Assembly (NCBI GenBank): GCA_944325005.1
Contig: CALUYO010000001.1
Location: forward strand, 124,001-188,000
Direction of reading: 5' to 3'
Origin: Candidatus Gastranaerophilales bacterium
GTDB taxonomy: Bacteria > Cyanobacteriota > Vampirovibrionia > Gastranaerophilales > Gastranaerophilaceae
DNA length: 64,000 nt
The translations under genes and the position numbers were made by a program. The notes under the pieces are model-generated. The model was not told the origin of the DNA. It worked only from the letters and a program-made list of their open reading frames with translations, and made no database searches. Positions 51,437-61,111 of the stretch are shown here, piece by piece (the first letter of the stretch is position 1; the number at the start of each line of letters is the position of its first letter).

Positions 51437-53161
51437 TCACCAAATATAGTCGTTATCAGATTTTTTTACCAGTTCTACATATAATCTTAAAGCTTTTTTA
51501 TCTCCTTCATCCATCGGGTAATAGAATATTACCGTGTTTTTGCCTTTTTTAATATATTTTGAGATATCTATTTCAGCATTTCTTTTTAAAATGTTAGGAT
51601 TAAGTTCGAATGTGTATTCTTTCCCGTTTATATTTGCAATCAATTTTGAAACCATAAATTTATTGTCAATAATTATTTTGGCATATTTGTCTTTTGCATA
51701 AAAATGCTGGGTAACAGATTGCTGATCGCTGTTAGATGAAATTATTGACGGTTTTGTGGAAAGTGTTATCCCCGTATAATAATGCTGGAGAATTTTGTCA
51801 TACGGAATATGCATTTCAGAACCCATAAAACCGGCGCCGTACTGGCTCATTCCTACACCGTGTCCGAAACCGCCTCCATATGCATGAATTGATGTCAAAT
51901 TACCATCTTCATCATAGTTGTTGTCAAAGACAACATTTGCACTCGGAAGAGCCTTGCCGTCCTTTGTTAAAAGTCTGCGTACAACGAGTTCTTTAAAAAT
52001 TTTATATTTCTGAGAACGCGTTACAATTTCCATTTCTATAATTTTTCCTGAATCTCCGCGTCTTACGACCTTTAATTCGACTAAATCATCCAATTTGTCG
52101 CCTTTTGTAAATGCAGGGTGCACAAATCCTGTTGCGGATTGTGCTGCAAGGGTTGTTTCAAGAGCATTTTTTAGTTCATCTGCACTCCATTCACGCTCCC
52201 ATCTGAAATAAGGCGAGCGAATATCATAAGCATCAGGTTTGGATTTGTAATACTCACTTGCAGCTTCTTCATTATTTAAAGGAGTTTGACCGATTATATC
52301 GGGGCGTGCCTGTAAATAAGGCTTATCTTCTGATGGAAATTCTTTTGTTTTCGGGTCAGAAAAAGCGTTCGCAAAGCTTTCTGTGTATCCGCCGGCAGTG
52401 GATGAATATTGTGCAAGAATTAAATCCCAGTTATATATTGCAACAATACCTTCAGTTTCTTCTACAGCCTTGTTTGAAAGTTCTTTTTCAGTATTTGCTC
52501 CAAAATAAACCTGACTTGCGACACTGTCTACAACATCGTAATTGGGCGAAGATTTTACACGCGGAGAAAGAACGTAGTTTCTTGCAGCAACGCTTTGAGC
52601 TTTCAATGCTTCGAGCCCGAAATGTACGGGCATTTCATTCGGAACAACGCCTTTCAGGTAATCTTCAACCTCAATCATATTGACAAGGTTGAATGTCCCG
52701 TTAGAATTTGGAGTGAGTTCAAAAGCTCCATGATAAAGTGCCTGTTTACCGGCTCGTTTAAGTCCTGTTACCCCAAGAAGTCCGGAATTGCATGTAATTT
52801 GTAATGGTCCTTCCACTTTTTCAGGAAAAATATTCCCTGCTGCATAAATATTAAACATTCCGTTTGAATAGGATATTTTTATTTCCTGATTAGGCTCGTA
52901 AATTCCTATAGGCACTCTGTTATCGTAAAGCTGAATATCTGATGTACCAAAAACTGTTATGTTTTTATACTGGTAAGTCCCAAAATTCTGTGTACCTATA
53001 CCTACACGTATAACCTCTGAAGAAGGCATGTTTTGGGTTACTGCCGCTTCTCTTGCAGCTTGAAGCGTAGATGCCGGAATTTGCGGAATAACCTGTGCAA
53101 CAGATGGTTCAGACACATATATAAAGCTCAAAATTGTGATTAAATATAATAGTTTTTTCAT
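51437..53161 (-). CDS. SpoIID/LytB-domain secreted protein
   Basis: 574 residues from ATG 53161, giving signal peptide MKKLLYLITILSFIYVSEPS; a longer frame adds 12 upstream residues without a better start. The SpoIID domain (VEDYLKGVVPNEMPVHFGLEALKAQSVAARNYVLS, about residues 170-205, and GGFGHGVGMSQYGAGFM, about 428-444) is typical of amidase-enhancer/lytic transglycosylase proteins acting on peptidoglycan. Last 150 residues are a separate beta domain. Followed closely by murJ. Confidence 0.88.
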   Translation of the reverse strand: MKKLLYLITILSFIYVSEPSVAQVIPQIPASTLQAAREAAVTQNMPSSEVIRVGIGTQNFGTYQYKNITVFGTSDIQLYDNRVPIGIYEPNQEIKISYSNGMFNIYAAGNIFPEKVEGPLQITCNSGLLGVTGLKRAGKQALYHGAFELTPNSNGTFNLVNMIEVEDYLKGVVPNEMPVHFGLEALKAQSVAARNYVLSPRVKSSPNYDVVDSVASQVYFGANTEKELSNKAVEETEGIVAIYNWDLILAQYSSTAGGYTESFANAFSDPKTKEFPSEDKPYLQARPDIIGQTPLNNEEAASEYYKSKPDAYDIRSPYFRWEREWSADELKNALETTLAAQSATGFVHPAFTKGDKLDDLVELKVVRRGDSGKIIEMEIVTRSQKYKIFKELVVRRLLTKDGKALPSANVVFDNNYDEDGNLTSIHAYGGGFGHGVGMSQYGAGFMGSEMHIPYDKILQHYYTGITLSTKPSIISSNSDQQSVTQHFYAKDKYAKIIIDNKFMVSKLIANINGKEYTFELNPNILKRNAEIDISKYIKKGKNTVIFYYPMDEGDKKALRLYVELVKKSDNDYIW

Positions 53162-53197
53162 AAAACTATTATATGACAAAACCGTAAAAAGTAACAA

Positions 53198-53716
53198 TTA
53201 TTCTTTTTCAGTTTTTGGCAGTTCTTTTTCTTCTGTTTTTGGAGCTTCCGGTTTTATCTGTAAAGCTGGTTCTTCAAGCATTTGAAACCCTAAATTTTTC
53301 AGTTCTTTTATATTTTTCATCATCGGATATAATATTGCTACTGTCAAAGCCGTACTTGCAACAAATACACCGCCGAGGGCGCCTGTGAGAGTTTTAGCAA
53401 ATTTACCCATTTTGGATTTTGTTTTGATAAGTGATGCGGTCAATGCACCACCTAATAATGCTCCTCCAAGTGTTGCAATATGTGCAGCCTGTGCAAGTTT
53501 TATTTCAGGGTTGATGCTATATTTCCCGAATTTTTTATGAAGTTCTTGAACAGTTTTTTCAAACTTATCCTGATTTTCTTCAGGAACTGTGAAATGTTTT
53601 ACTTCACCGGTTTTTGGATATTTTGTTTCATAAATAATTTTACCGTCAGAAGTTTTACCTACCGCAACAGGCATAACCGGAAGCATTGAATTTGTTGTAA
53701 TATTTATAGCTACCAT
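53198..53716 (-). CDS. Unknown membrane protein with two hydrophobic segments
   Basis: A 172-residue protein. A polar N-terminal domain (about 1-75) is followed by hydrophobic segments ATLGGALLGGALTASLI (about 88-104) and ALGGVFVASTALTVAILYPM (about 119-138). The C-terminus is Pro/Glu/Lys-rich (KPEAPKTEEKELPKTEKE). I do not recognise the family. Upstream of the SpoIID gene on the same strand. Confidence 0.5.
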   Translation of the reverse strand: MVAINITTNSMLPVMPVAVGKTSDGKIIYETKYPKTGEVKHFTVPEENQDKFEKTVQELHKKFGKYSINPEIKLAQAAHIATLGGALLGGALTASLIKTKSKMGKFAKTLTGALGGVFVASTALTVAILYPMMKNIKELKNLGFQMLEEPALQIKPEAPKTEEKELPKTEKE

Positions 53717-53767
53717 ACTCTGTATAAGTCCCGTAAAAATATTTTTTGCCTATTTATTAAAAAAAAT

Positions 53768-55141
53768 TTACTTAACTTCCCAGCTTGTACCTTCTTTGGA
53801 ATCTTTCAGGATAATATTAACTTCATCAAGTGCAACCCTGATTTTGTCTGCAATATCCCAGTTTTTTGCATCTCTTGCTTCTTTTCTGTATGCAATTAAT
53901 TCTTCCATTGAATTGAAGTCTTTACCAAGTTTTTCCGAGACATATTTAACCGCATTTTTCAATTCATCTTCTGAAAGAGTAGCTTTTTCAAATGTAAAAC
54001 CGAGAACTGATGAAAGTTTATAAAGAATAGTGAATGCATCTTTATCGTCTTTATTAGCTTTGTTTGTAAGTTCAAACAATACTGCAAGAGCTTTTGAGGT
54101 ATTCAAGTCATCATCCATTGCTTCAATGAATGCTTTATATTCATCTGTTTTTGTAATATCCAAATCTTCATTAATTTTTGTACGTTTAGCGTTAAGCATT
54201 CTCTTAACTCCTGCCTGAGCAGATGACAATGCTTCATCTGAAAATTCCACAGGCATTCTGTAGTGATTTGTCAGAATGAAAAATCTTATTGTATTTGAAT
54301 CATATTTTTTCAAAAGTTCGTCTATCGTTAAGAAATTGCCTAAAGATTTAGACATTTTCTCTTTATTAATAGTTACAAAGCCGTTGTGAAGCCAGTAATT
54401 AACGAACTTACAGCCGTTAGCGCATTCTGATTGGGCAATTTCATTTTCGTGGTGAGGGAATATTAAGTCAGCTCCGCCGGCATGGATATCAATAGTTTTC
54501 CCTAGATATTTTCTGCTCATAGCAGAACATTCAATATGCCAGCCCGGGCGCCCCACACCCCATGGGGATTTGTAACCGAATTTTTCATCTTTTTTCCACA
54601 ACGCAAAATCAAGCGGATCTTCTTTGTGTTCGCCAACTTCAATTCTTGCACCGCTTTCAAGCTGGTCGATAGGCTGCTTGGAAAGTGAACCATATTGAGG
54701 GAATTTTTTTACTCTGAAATAAACATCGCCGTCAGCTTCATAAGCATAGCCCTTATTGATTAAATCTTTTATCATGCCTATCATTTCACCTAATGTTTTT
54801 GTGGCAAAAGGTTCTATGTCCGGCTTTAAGGTATTTAAAGCCTTCATGGAATTTTCAAACTGCTTATACCAGTATTGAGAAACTTCTTCGGGAGTTTTTC
54901 CTTCTTTGTCTGCTTTTTTAAGAATTTTGTCGTCAACATCTGTTACGTTACGGCAATATGTAACGTCATATCCTTTAAACTTCAAATATCTGTATAAAAC
55001 ATCCCATGTTATATAGCATCTGGCATGTCCGAGATGTGCAAAATCATAGACGGTAGGTCCGCAGACATACATCTTAACTTTATTGCCCTCAATCGGAACA
55101 AATTCTTCAACCTTATTTGTATAAGAATTATGCAGTTTCAT
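53768..55141 (-). CDS. cysS: Cysteinyl-tRNA synthetase
   Basis: A 457-residue class I synthetase charging tRNA-Cys. Zinc/active-site start [18 protein letters not shown] (HIGH-type HLGH at 36-39), [42 protein letters not shown] and [12 protein letters not shown]. All zinc ligands present. Single gene, divergent from the 149-residue EF-hand-like protein. Confidence 0.98.
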   Translation of the reverse strand: MKLHNSYTNKVEEFVPIEGNKVKMYVCGPTVYDFAHLGHARCYITWDVLYRYLKFKGYDVTYCRNVTDVDDKILKKADKEGKTPEEVSQYWYKQFENSMKALNTLKPDIEPFATKTLGEMIGMIKDLINKGYAYEADGDVYFRVKKFPQYGSLSKQPIDQLESGARIEVGEHKEDPLDFALWKKDEKFGYKSPWGVGRPGWHIECSAMSRKYLGKTIDIHAGGADLIFPHHENEIAQSECANGCKFVNYWLHNGFVTINKEKMSKSLGNFLTIDELLKKYDSNTIRFFILTNHYRMPVEFSDEALSSAQAGVKRMLNAKRTKINEDLDITKTDEYKAFIEAMDDDLNTSKALAVLFELTNKANKDDKDAFTILYKLSSVLGFTFEKATLSEDELKNAVKYVSEKLGKDFNSMEELIAYRKEARDAKNWDIADKIRVALDEVNIILKDSKEGTSWEVK

Positions 55142-55289
55142 ATTAAAAATCCCTCTTTTCTTTTAATTTTACTACAAAAACGATACATGTTAACTAATGT
55201 AAATAAATTTGTTAATCTCTGCAATTTGATATGTCAAAAATATTTATTAAGTATATACGTAATAGTTGAAAAACATGAGGAGATATTTT

Positions 55290-55739
55290 ATGGTAAATCC
55301 AGTAAACGGTGCAAATAACGGCAAAGCTCCGGACGGCTACAACAAAGTTACAATGTATGATGAAAAATCTAAAAAGACTAAAACATACTTTGTTCCAGTT
55401 GGTCAACAGCTTATAGTAAATAATAATACTTATGATCTTGATAAGGCTAAGGGCCATGAACAGGTGTTTAAAGGAAATCCTGAGCAGACGAAATTTAATC
55501 TTATGGGTTTGGCGTTAGAACATATGGACGTGAATAAAGACGGTCGAATAGATAAAAACGATACAGATCCGGAGCTTGCGGGCAAAATAAACAAGAAGCT
55601 GGAGAATTCGGTTTATTACGTAAAACAAAATGATATCTATTCCGATGCCGGTATTGATAAAGGAGAAGGCGGTGTCGTCTTCAGTCTTGACGGGCGCGGT
55701 CAATTTTATGGTGTTGAAATAGAAAAAAAAGATGAATAA
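55290..55739 (+). CDS. EF-hand-like protein
   Basis: 149 residues from ATG 55290, after GAGGAG (55277-55282); a start 24 bases earlier is weaker. An EF-hand loop DVNKDGRIDKNDTD lies near residues 80-93, like dockerin-type calcium loops. DAGIDKGEGGVVF near 122-134 could be a degenerate second loop. The N-terminus (MVNPVNGANNGKAPDGYNKV) is polar, with no obvious signal peptide. Followed by a strong terminator. Confidence 0.6.
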   Translation: MVNPVNGANNGKAPDGYNKVTMYDEKSKKTKTYFVPVGQQLIVNNNTYDLDKAKGHEQVFKGNPEQTKFNLMGLALEHMDVNKDGRIDKNDTDPELAGKINKKLENSVYYVKQNDIYSDAGIDKGEGGVVFSLDGRGQFYGVEIEKKDE

Positions 55740-55742
55740 TTT

Positions 55743-55770
55743 AAAAGAGGTCTTTCAAAGACCTCTTTTT
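55743..55770 (+). terminator. Terminator overlapping the end of the convergent M14-type gene
   Basis: AAAAGAGGTCTTT and AAAGACCTCTTTT form a 13-bp stem with a T-run. The convergent gene's stop (55757-55755) falls at its tip, so its last codons are part of the stem. Confidence 0.9.
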
Positions 55771-56393
55771 AGTAAATCAAAGATTTTGTGAACAGGCTTA
55801 ATTAAATTTTCTACAGGAACTTCCTCATCAAGTTCAAGTGTAATAGTTGGAATTTGTCTTTCAACTCCTGCATAAGTTCCGAAACTGCCCGGAGTAGGAT
55901 AACCTATACTTGCTTCAACAGGGTAATTTATGATTTCGGCAATTTTTGCGGCAATTTCTTTTGCAGGTCCGTCGTAATTAACTACTTTATAAGGAGCGTG
56001 AAGTGTTAATATTGTTTGAGGCTTAAATTCATTAATAGTATCTATAAGAAACTGAGTTTCAATTTCGCTTCCGCCTTTTGTGCCGCCGTAATAAGCAGTA
56101 TTGGCGTCGTCACAGGTTGCATTATCTCCTTCGTTTTTCCCCCAGTTTTTTGTCGGAAAATTTCTGTTCAAATCTACCCCGTTTGCGTTGGTTCTCCTGC
56201 CAAGCAGTAAGCCGTCTGGATTCAGGCAGGGAATGAATAACAATCCGTTATTATCGTTGCTTTTCAGGTATTCTTCAATCAAATACTTCCCTTGCGGTTC
56301 ATCCCCATGAAATACTCCGACGATAAGAACCTTACCATTATTGCCTTTTAATTCTACACTGTTTCCCAGTTTTGTTGTTATTACCTTATTCAA
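55755..56393 (-). CDS. M14-type zinc carboxypeptidase/desuccinylase-like protein
   Basis: A 212-residue compact metallopeptidase domain. Zinc motif VGVFHGDEPQG (His29, Glu32), then NANGVDLNRNFPTKNWG (substrate Arg-Asn pair), third zinc His in LTLHAPYK, and catalytic Glu in TLELDEEVP. No signal peptide, so probably cytosolic; could be a peptidoglycan-peptide or N-acyl amino acid hydrolase. Overlaps the ftsY stop by 8 bases. Confidence 0.82.
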   Translation of the reverse strand: MNKVITTKLGNSVELKGNNGKVLIVGVFHGDEPQGKYLIEEYLKSNDNNGLLFIPCLNPDGLLLGRRTNANGVDLNRNFPTKNWGKNEGDNATCDDANTAYYGGTKGGSEIETQFLIDTINEFKPQTILTLHAPYKVVNYDGPAKEIAAKIAEIINYPVEASIGYPTPGSFGTYAGVERQIPTITLELDEEVPVENLIKPVHKIFDLLKRGL

Positions 56394-57300
56394 AAAGTGC
56401 CTCTATAAATTCTTCTGAAGCAAACGCCTTTAGGTCTTCCATTTTTTCGCCGACGCCGACAAGTTTAACCGGAAGCTTTAATTCTTTAGCTACTGCAAGA
56501 ATTATTGCACCTTTTGCAGAACCGTCGAGTTTTGTAAGTGCAACTGAAGAAATATTTACGGCATCTGTAAATACTTTTGCCTGTTGTAAACCATTCTGTC
56601 CCGTATTTGCGTCAAGAACAAGTATGCATTCCCGCAAAGCTTCAGGAGCTTTTTTATCTATAACTGATTTTATTTTCTTTAATTCTTCCATAAGGTTGAA
56701 TTTATTTTGCAAGCGGCCTGCTGTATCAACAAGAATTACATCATAATTTTCTTTTTCTGATTTTTCAATGGCTTCATAAACTATAGATGCAGGGTCTGCC
56801 TTATCGCGTCTTACTATTGAAGCTCCGGCACGTTTTGACCAGATGTCAAGCTGCTCTTCGGCTGCTGCACGGAATGTATCTCCTGCCGCTATAAGAACTC
56901 GTTTCCCTTCCTTTTTAAACTTGTATGCAAGTTTACCGATAAGGGTTGTTTTTCCTGCACCATTTACACCGGTAATAAAATAAATATTTAATTCGTTTTC
57001 TTTGTAAATTAAGTTGTTATCTCCTGCATCTTTCAAAACTTTCAGAAATTCGTCTTTTAGATATTTTTTTACTTCTGAGGGTTTGATTTTTGTTTGATCC
57101 CGGAGTTTATCAACCAGTTCGGATGCATAACTTACTCCTAAATCGGCACTGATAAGCATATCTTCCATATCGTCAAGGACAAATTCTGAAAATTCTTCTT
57201 CATTTTCAACGGATTTAACGACATTACCGACAAGCGCCTGCGCTGTATTTGAAACAGTTTCTTTAAGGTTATTAAATTTATCTTTAAAAAATCCGAACAT
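56386..57300 (-). CDS. ftsY: Signal recognition particle receptor FtsY
   Basis: A 304-residue NG-domain GTPase: N-domain helices, then P-loop GVNGAGKTT (111-119), DTAGRLQNKFNLMEELKKI and TKLDGSAKGAIILAVAKEL. Membrane-associated receptor for the signal recognition particle. It lacks the long acidic N-terminal region of some bacteria. Followed with overlap by the M14-type gene. Confidence 0.97.
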   Translation of the reverse strand: MFGFFKDKFNNLKETVSNTAQALVGNVVKSVENEEEFSEFVLDDMEDMLISADLGVSYASELVDKLRDQTKIKPSEVKKYLKDEFLKVLKDAGDNNLIYKENELNIYFITGVNGAGKTTLIGKLAYKFKKEGKRVLIAAGDTFRAAAEEQLDIWSKRAGASIVRRDKADPASIVYEAIEKSEKENYDVILVDTAGRLQNKFNLMEELKKIKSVIDKKAPEALRECILVLDANTGQNGLQQAKVFTDAVNISSVALTKLDGSAKGAIILAVAKELKLPVKLVGVGEKMEDLKAFASEEFIEALFE

Positions 57301-57431
57301 ACAGGGATAATAACATGAAATTATTTAATTTTCAATTTGAAACTGTTCAGGTAATTCTTGTGTATTACGGTTTTGAACTTATTGTCGTAAAACCGAAAAG
57401 TATCAAAAAAATAATTTCTATTAATAATATA

Positions 57432-57458
57432 AAAACCGCTTTTAGATTAAGCGGTTTT
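57432..57458 (-). terminator. Terminator after nusB
   Basis: AAAACCGCTT pairs with AAGCGGTTTT; the minus strand then reads TTTTTATA. It lies between the nusB stop and the ftsY start. Confidence 0.85.
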
Positions 57459-57484
57459 CATATTATTGATTATACTTAATTATT

Positions 57485-58144
57485 CTAGTTAATTCCGTAA
57501 TCTACGATTACTTTAGCCAGAATGCCGTTTATAAATGAAGCGCTGTCATCTGTTGAATATTTTTTTGCAAGTTCTAATGCTTCATCAACAACAACTTTCA
57601 TAGGAGCATCTTTCATATACAGCAGTTCAACAATTGCGATTCTCAATATATCCTTGTCCATTTTTACAAGCCGGCCTAAATCCCAATTTTTAGCATATTT
57701 TTGAATTATATCGTCAACTTCTTTGTGGTTTTTCTGGAAATATTCGGCAATATTAATTGCGTAATTTTTAACCTCGTTCTGGGAATCTAAAGTTGTGAAC
57801 TCTGCAATTTCTAATGCTAAAAGAGCTTTTTCTGCAATATCAATCATTTCATTAATTCTTCCGGTCATATCAGATGTCATAGGCAGCGGAACCGGAATAT
57901 TTGCAGCACCTATCGGCCTGCTAAGATTAATTTCTGCGTCGGCTTCGTAATTTTCAATCTGGTCTCTCATTACAATAAGTGAACCCAGAGCTGTTTTAAG
58001 TTCATCATTTGCACTGCTTGTAAGAATTCTTACTGATTTTAATATGATGTCCTGTAAATCATCTTTAGAATAATTTGTTATTTTTTTATCAAATTGTGAA
58101 AATAATATAAACGCCAATTCTCTTGCTGCTCTGCGGGCTTGCAT
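57485..58144 (-). CDS. nusB: Transcription antitermination factor NusB
   Basis: A 219-residue NusB with the N-terminal ARRAARELAFILFSQFDKK and C-terminal VVDEALELAKKYSTDDSASFINGILAKV signature. It binds boxA RNA with NusE and promotes rRNA transcription. Longer than the usual 140-160 residues because of an inserted region (about 55-130), as in cyanobacterial NusB. Confidence 0.93.
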   Translation of the reverse strand: MQARRAARELAFILFSQFDKKITNYSKDDLQDIILKSVRILTSSANDELKTALGSLIVMRDQIENYEADAEINLSRPIGAANIPVPLPMTSDMTGRINEMIDIAEKALLALEIAEFTTLDSQNEVKNYAINIAEYFQKNHKEVDDIIQKYAKNWDLGRLVKMDKDILRIAIVELLYMKDAPMKVVVDEALELAKKYSTDDSASFINGILAKVIVDYGIN

Positions 58145-58205
58145 ATATATTTACCTCTTTTTCATTTATTAATATTTACAGGTTTAATGCTAACATGAAA
58201 AATTT

Positions 58206-58442
58206 TTATCTACAAGACGTTTTGTTCCTGCAAAAGGCATTTTCAAAATCATTTAATCTGTTTTTAGCGGAGATAATTTCCTGAACCAGCAAAGAACAGA
58301 GATTTTGGCTGTCTCTAATATCATAATCTAAATTTTCAATAAGTGTTCGATTAAGAACTTTTGCAACAGTTTCCAGTTTATCTATCTGGCATAAAATAAC
58401 AGAAAGTTCATTTTCGAGAAATTCAAGTTTATCCTCTTCCAT
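58206..58442 (-). CDS. Unknown small helical protein
   Basis: 78 residues, nearly all helical and acidic (ENELSVILCQIDKLETVAKV), two cysteines near the C-terminus. No recognisable domain. Between nusB and the TPR gene on the same strand, not overlapping either. Confidence 0.4.
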   Translation of the reverse strand: MEEDKLEFLENELSVILCQIDKLETVAKVLNRTLIENLDYDIRDSQNLCSLLVQEIISAKNRLNDFENAFCRNKTSCR

Positions 58443-58552
58443 GTTTAAATCTCCAACAATATATTAGTATAACATTGGAAAAACTATATTGAATTACCCG
58501 AATGGTTAAAGTTTGTTTTTGTAAATACGCAGAAGGGTTACATCTTCATAAT

Positions 58553-59284
58553 TTATTTACAGATTCTGAGATTATTTTTTTCTGTTTTACGATTTTTTAA
58601 CTTTTCCAATCTGTTTTGAATAAATTCAGCATTATGAGAAAACGGTTTTTCTGATAGAAATTTTCTGTAATACCTTTGAGCAGAATTTTTTCTCCCCATT
58701 TTATCAAAACAAATCCCAATTCCGGCATAAGCTTTGTAATAGTCAGGATTGAGCTTTAGTAATTTATGAAGAATATTCGATGCTTCTCTGTATTGACCGA
58801 GTTTCATCAGCAAAGTTGATTTGTGCTCATAAGCTTTTAAAAAGCCCGGAGAGTTCTCTATAAGTTTCTGGTAAATCATTAATGCGAGATCATGTTCTTC
58901 ACATAACTCATGTGCTATCCCCAGTTGTAAGATAGCTTCAGGATTATCAGGATTAATTTGTATGGCTCTTACAAAATTTTTTATTGCTCCGCAGGCAATC
59001 CCTTTAAGTAAATGGCAAACTCCAAGTTCAAAGAAAATTTCATAGCAGTCATCTTTTAAGTCCGCAGCCATTTCTAAATATTTAATTGCTTTGGAATACT
59101 GTTTAAGATGTTTGTAACAAACGCCGAGACCATAATAACTTTCTGCATTATTTCTGTCTATTAATATTGCATTTAAATAATTTGTAGTTGCCTCTTTATA
59201 CAAATTATCAAGACGCAGAGCATCGGCTTTTTTATAAAAGCTGTCAGCGGCAGTGTTATCACAAATTTTTATGTTTGAACTCAC
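58553..59284 (-). CDS. TPR-repeat protein
   Basis: A 243-residue protein of about six tetratricopeptide repeats (AESYYGLGVCYKHLKQYSKA, IFFELGVCHLLKGIACGAIK, EAILQLGIAHELCEEHDLAL, KAYAGIGICFDKMGRKNSAQ). Likely a protein-interaction scaffold. No signal peptide; single gene, divergent from the secreted paralogue pair. Confidence 0.82.
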   Translation of the reverse strand: MSSNIKICDNTAADSFYKKADALRLDNLYKEATTNYLNAILIDRNNAESYYGLGVCYKHLKQYSKAIKYLEMAADLKDDCYEIFFELGVCHLLKGIACGAIKNFVRAIQINPDNPEAILQLGIAHELCEEHDLALMIYQKLIENSPGFLKAYEHKSTLLMKLGQYREASNILHKLLKLNPDYYKAYAGIGICFDKMGRKNSAQRYYRKFLSEKPFSHNAEFIQNRLEKLKNRKTEKNNLRICK

Positions 59285-59400
59285 TTTTACCTTCTTTCAT
59301 TACTAATGATAGTTTTTTTTTCCATGTTGAAGAACATCCGTTTGATGTATAAGATAATCAATCATTGGATTTATTATTATGGTTGTGCTATAAAATTGTT

Positions 59401-60213
59401 ATGAAAAAGTTTCTGGTATGGCTGTTAATATTAACGGGGATTCCTGCCTTTGCGGACGAAGTTTCGCTGGGAAAAGTCGAGCAGCAAAAAATTGAACTCC
59501 CGAAAACTGATGTCCAGTCAAAAAAATCACTTGTAGTTAATGATGAACAGGTTATTCAGGAGCTCATTAGCCGTCAGAAAGAAAAAGATGTAGAAGATAT
59601 TGAAAATCTCTGGAAAGGAACAGTTGAAAATAATCAGGTCATAGGTTTTGCTCTGAAAAAACTTGCAACTCCGGAAAGTCAGAGAAGAATCCATTCTTCT
59701 TTAATGGCAAAAACACTTTCTGCAGTTGTTGCAGGAGCATCTCTTGCTCCTTCGCTTCTCGGTGCAGATTATATGACCCAGTCATCAGCATTTGCCGCAG
59801 GCCGGCTTGCACAGAATTTGATTAACCGTAAAAATATGCCGGCTGAAATCCCTTTGACAGATACAGAATTAATTGAACTTGCAGGACTTGTTGAAAATCT
59901 TCAGGATAAAATAATTACAGCTTATTACAATTACAAAAGTTCTCTTTCCCAGTTGAAAGAAACACGCCAGAGGCTGCTTTTATATAATAAAAATTATGCA
60001 AAGGCTCTTGATGATGAAGATTTGATGGAAATTACAATTTCATCTGCTCTTTATGACAACATGAGAGTTGAAGAATTTTATTATATGGAGAGTGCTAAGA
60101 AATACCACCTTGAACTCCAGCGTCTTGCCGGTAAAAAAGTGGTGGATAAATTGAATTTATATCAATTCAATTACAACTCAACACTTGTTGGAGAAAAGGC
60201 GGTGAAAAAATGA
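59401..60213 (+). CDS. Secreted coiled-coil protein, paralogue 1
   Basis: 270 residues from ATG 59401 with signal peptide KKFLVWLLILTGIPAFA. It shares with the following gene the segments LWKGTVENNQVIGFALKKLA, then a long helix ENLQDKIITAYYNYKSSLSQ, and a C-terminal part where YYMESAKKYHLELQRLAG repeats the pattern. TolC-like periplasmic helices are possible. Overlaps the next gene by 4 bases. Function unknown. Confidence 0.6.
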   Translation: MKKFLVWLLILTGIPAFADEVSLGKVEQQKIELPKTDVQSKKSLVVNDEQVIQELISRQKEKDVEDIENLWKGTVENNQVIGFALKKLATPESQRRIHSSLMAKTLSAVVAGASLAPSLLGADYMTQSSAFAAGRLAQNLINRKNMPAEIPLTDTELIELAGLVENLQDKIITAYYNYKSSLSQLKETRQRLLLYNKNYAKALDDEDLMEITISSALYDNMRVEEFYYMESAKKYHLELQRLAGKKVVDKLNLYQFNYNSTLVGEKAVKK

Positions 60214-61109
60214 TGAGAAAAATTCTGATTGCCGTATTAATTCTAAATTTTTTCCTTCCCTGTGAGGCAGTTACGGTTAATTACGAAGATATAAAAATGC
60301 CTAAACCTCCGGCATATCGTACAGGTTTGTCTGAAATTCCCGAAAAAGAATTTATGGAAGCAAAAGCCAAAGAAGATAAAGTTCATCAGGAATATGTAAA
60401 AAAAGATGCGGAACAATTTGATGCAACGGATTTAACTTTTGCGGATTTAAGCATAAAACAAATATCCAGAGAGGTTGCCGCTGACCTTGAACTTGATCAG
60501 GAATCAATGGTAGGAGATTTATCTGTTTTATGGCAGGGTGCCGCTTCACAGAGCGATACGATAAATTTCGCTTTATATAAACTCGCAAATCCGGATGAAG
60601 ATAAACCGGATGAAAAGTCGGTAAAAAAAGTTCTTACAACAATTGCGAGTATGTCTACTCTTGTCGGTGCGGGCATGGGAAATCCTATTCTTGCAACCAG
60701 TTCAATAATCGGTGGAAATGTTCTCGGGATTATGTCTCAGGATACAAAGGCTCTGAACTATAAATATACAAAAGTTACGGATGCTGATATGATTATTCTG
60801 GTAAGAAAAATTGAAGATTTACAGCAGCGTACCGTTGATTTGTATTATAACTATATGACGGCACGTAAAAGGTTAAAGATGATTGAGCAGATTGCTGCTG
60901 ACAGAAAGAAAAATTACGAACTTTCTCAGGATATGCCGCGTGAAGTTATATTGATTACAGACGCATATTATAGAACAGCTCTTGATAATCAAATGAAAGC
61001 AAAATCTGATTATTATGCAAAACGTGCCGCATTGGAACAGTTTGTCGGAAACGAGGTTTTTGCACAGTTTGAAAATGACCTGAAAAAACGTGAAGCAGAG
61101 GATAAATAG
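60210..61109 (+). CDS. Secreted coiled-coil protein, paralogue 2
   Basis: A 299-residue secreted protein (signal peptide RKILIAVLILNFFLPCEA). LWQGAASQSDTINFALYKLA, IEDLQQRTVDLYYNYMTARK and YYAKRAALEQFVG match the upstream paralogue block for block. A central Gly/Ala stretch (TLVGAGMGNPILATSSIIGG) corresponds to SAVVAGASLAPSLLGA in it. Tandem duplicates with ATGA overlap imply a hetero-complex in the envelope. Partner of unknown type. Confidence 0.6.
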   Translation: MMRKILIAVLILNFFLPCEAVTVNYEDIKMPKPPAYRTGLSEIPEKEFMEAKAKEDKVHQEYVKKDAEQFDATDLTFADLSIKQISREVAADLELDQESMVGDLSVLWQGAASQSDTINFALYKLANPDEDKPDEKSVKKVLTTIASMSTLVGAGMGNPILATSSIIGGNVLGIMSQDTKALNYKYTKVTDADMIILVRKIEDLQQRTVDLYYNYMTARKRLKMIEQIAADRKKNYELSQDMPREVILITDAYYRTALDNQMKAKSDYYAKRAALEQFVGNEVFAQFENDLKKREAEDK

Positions 61110-61111
61110 TA

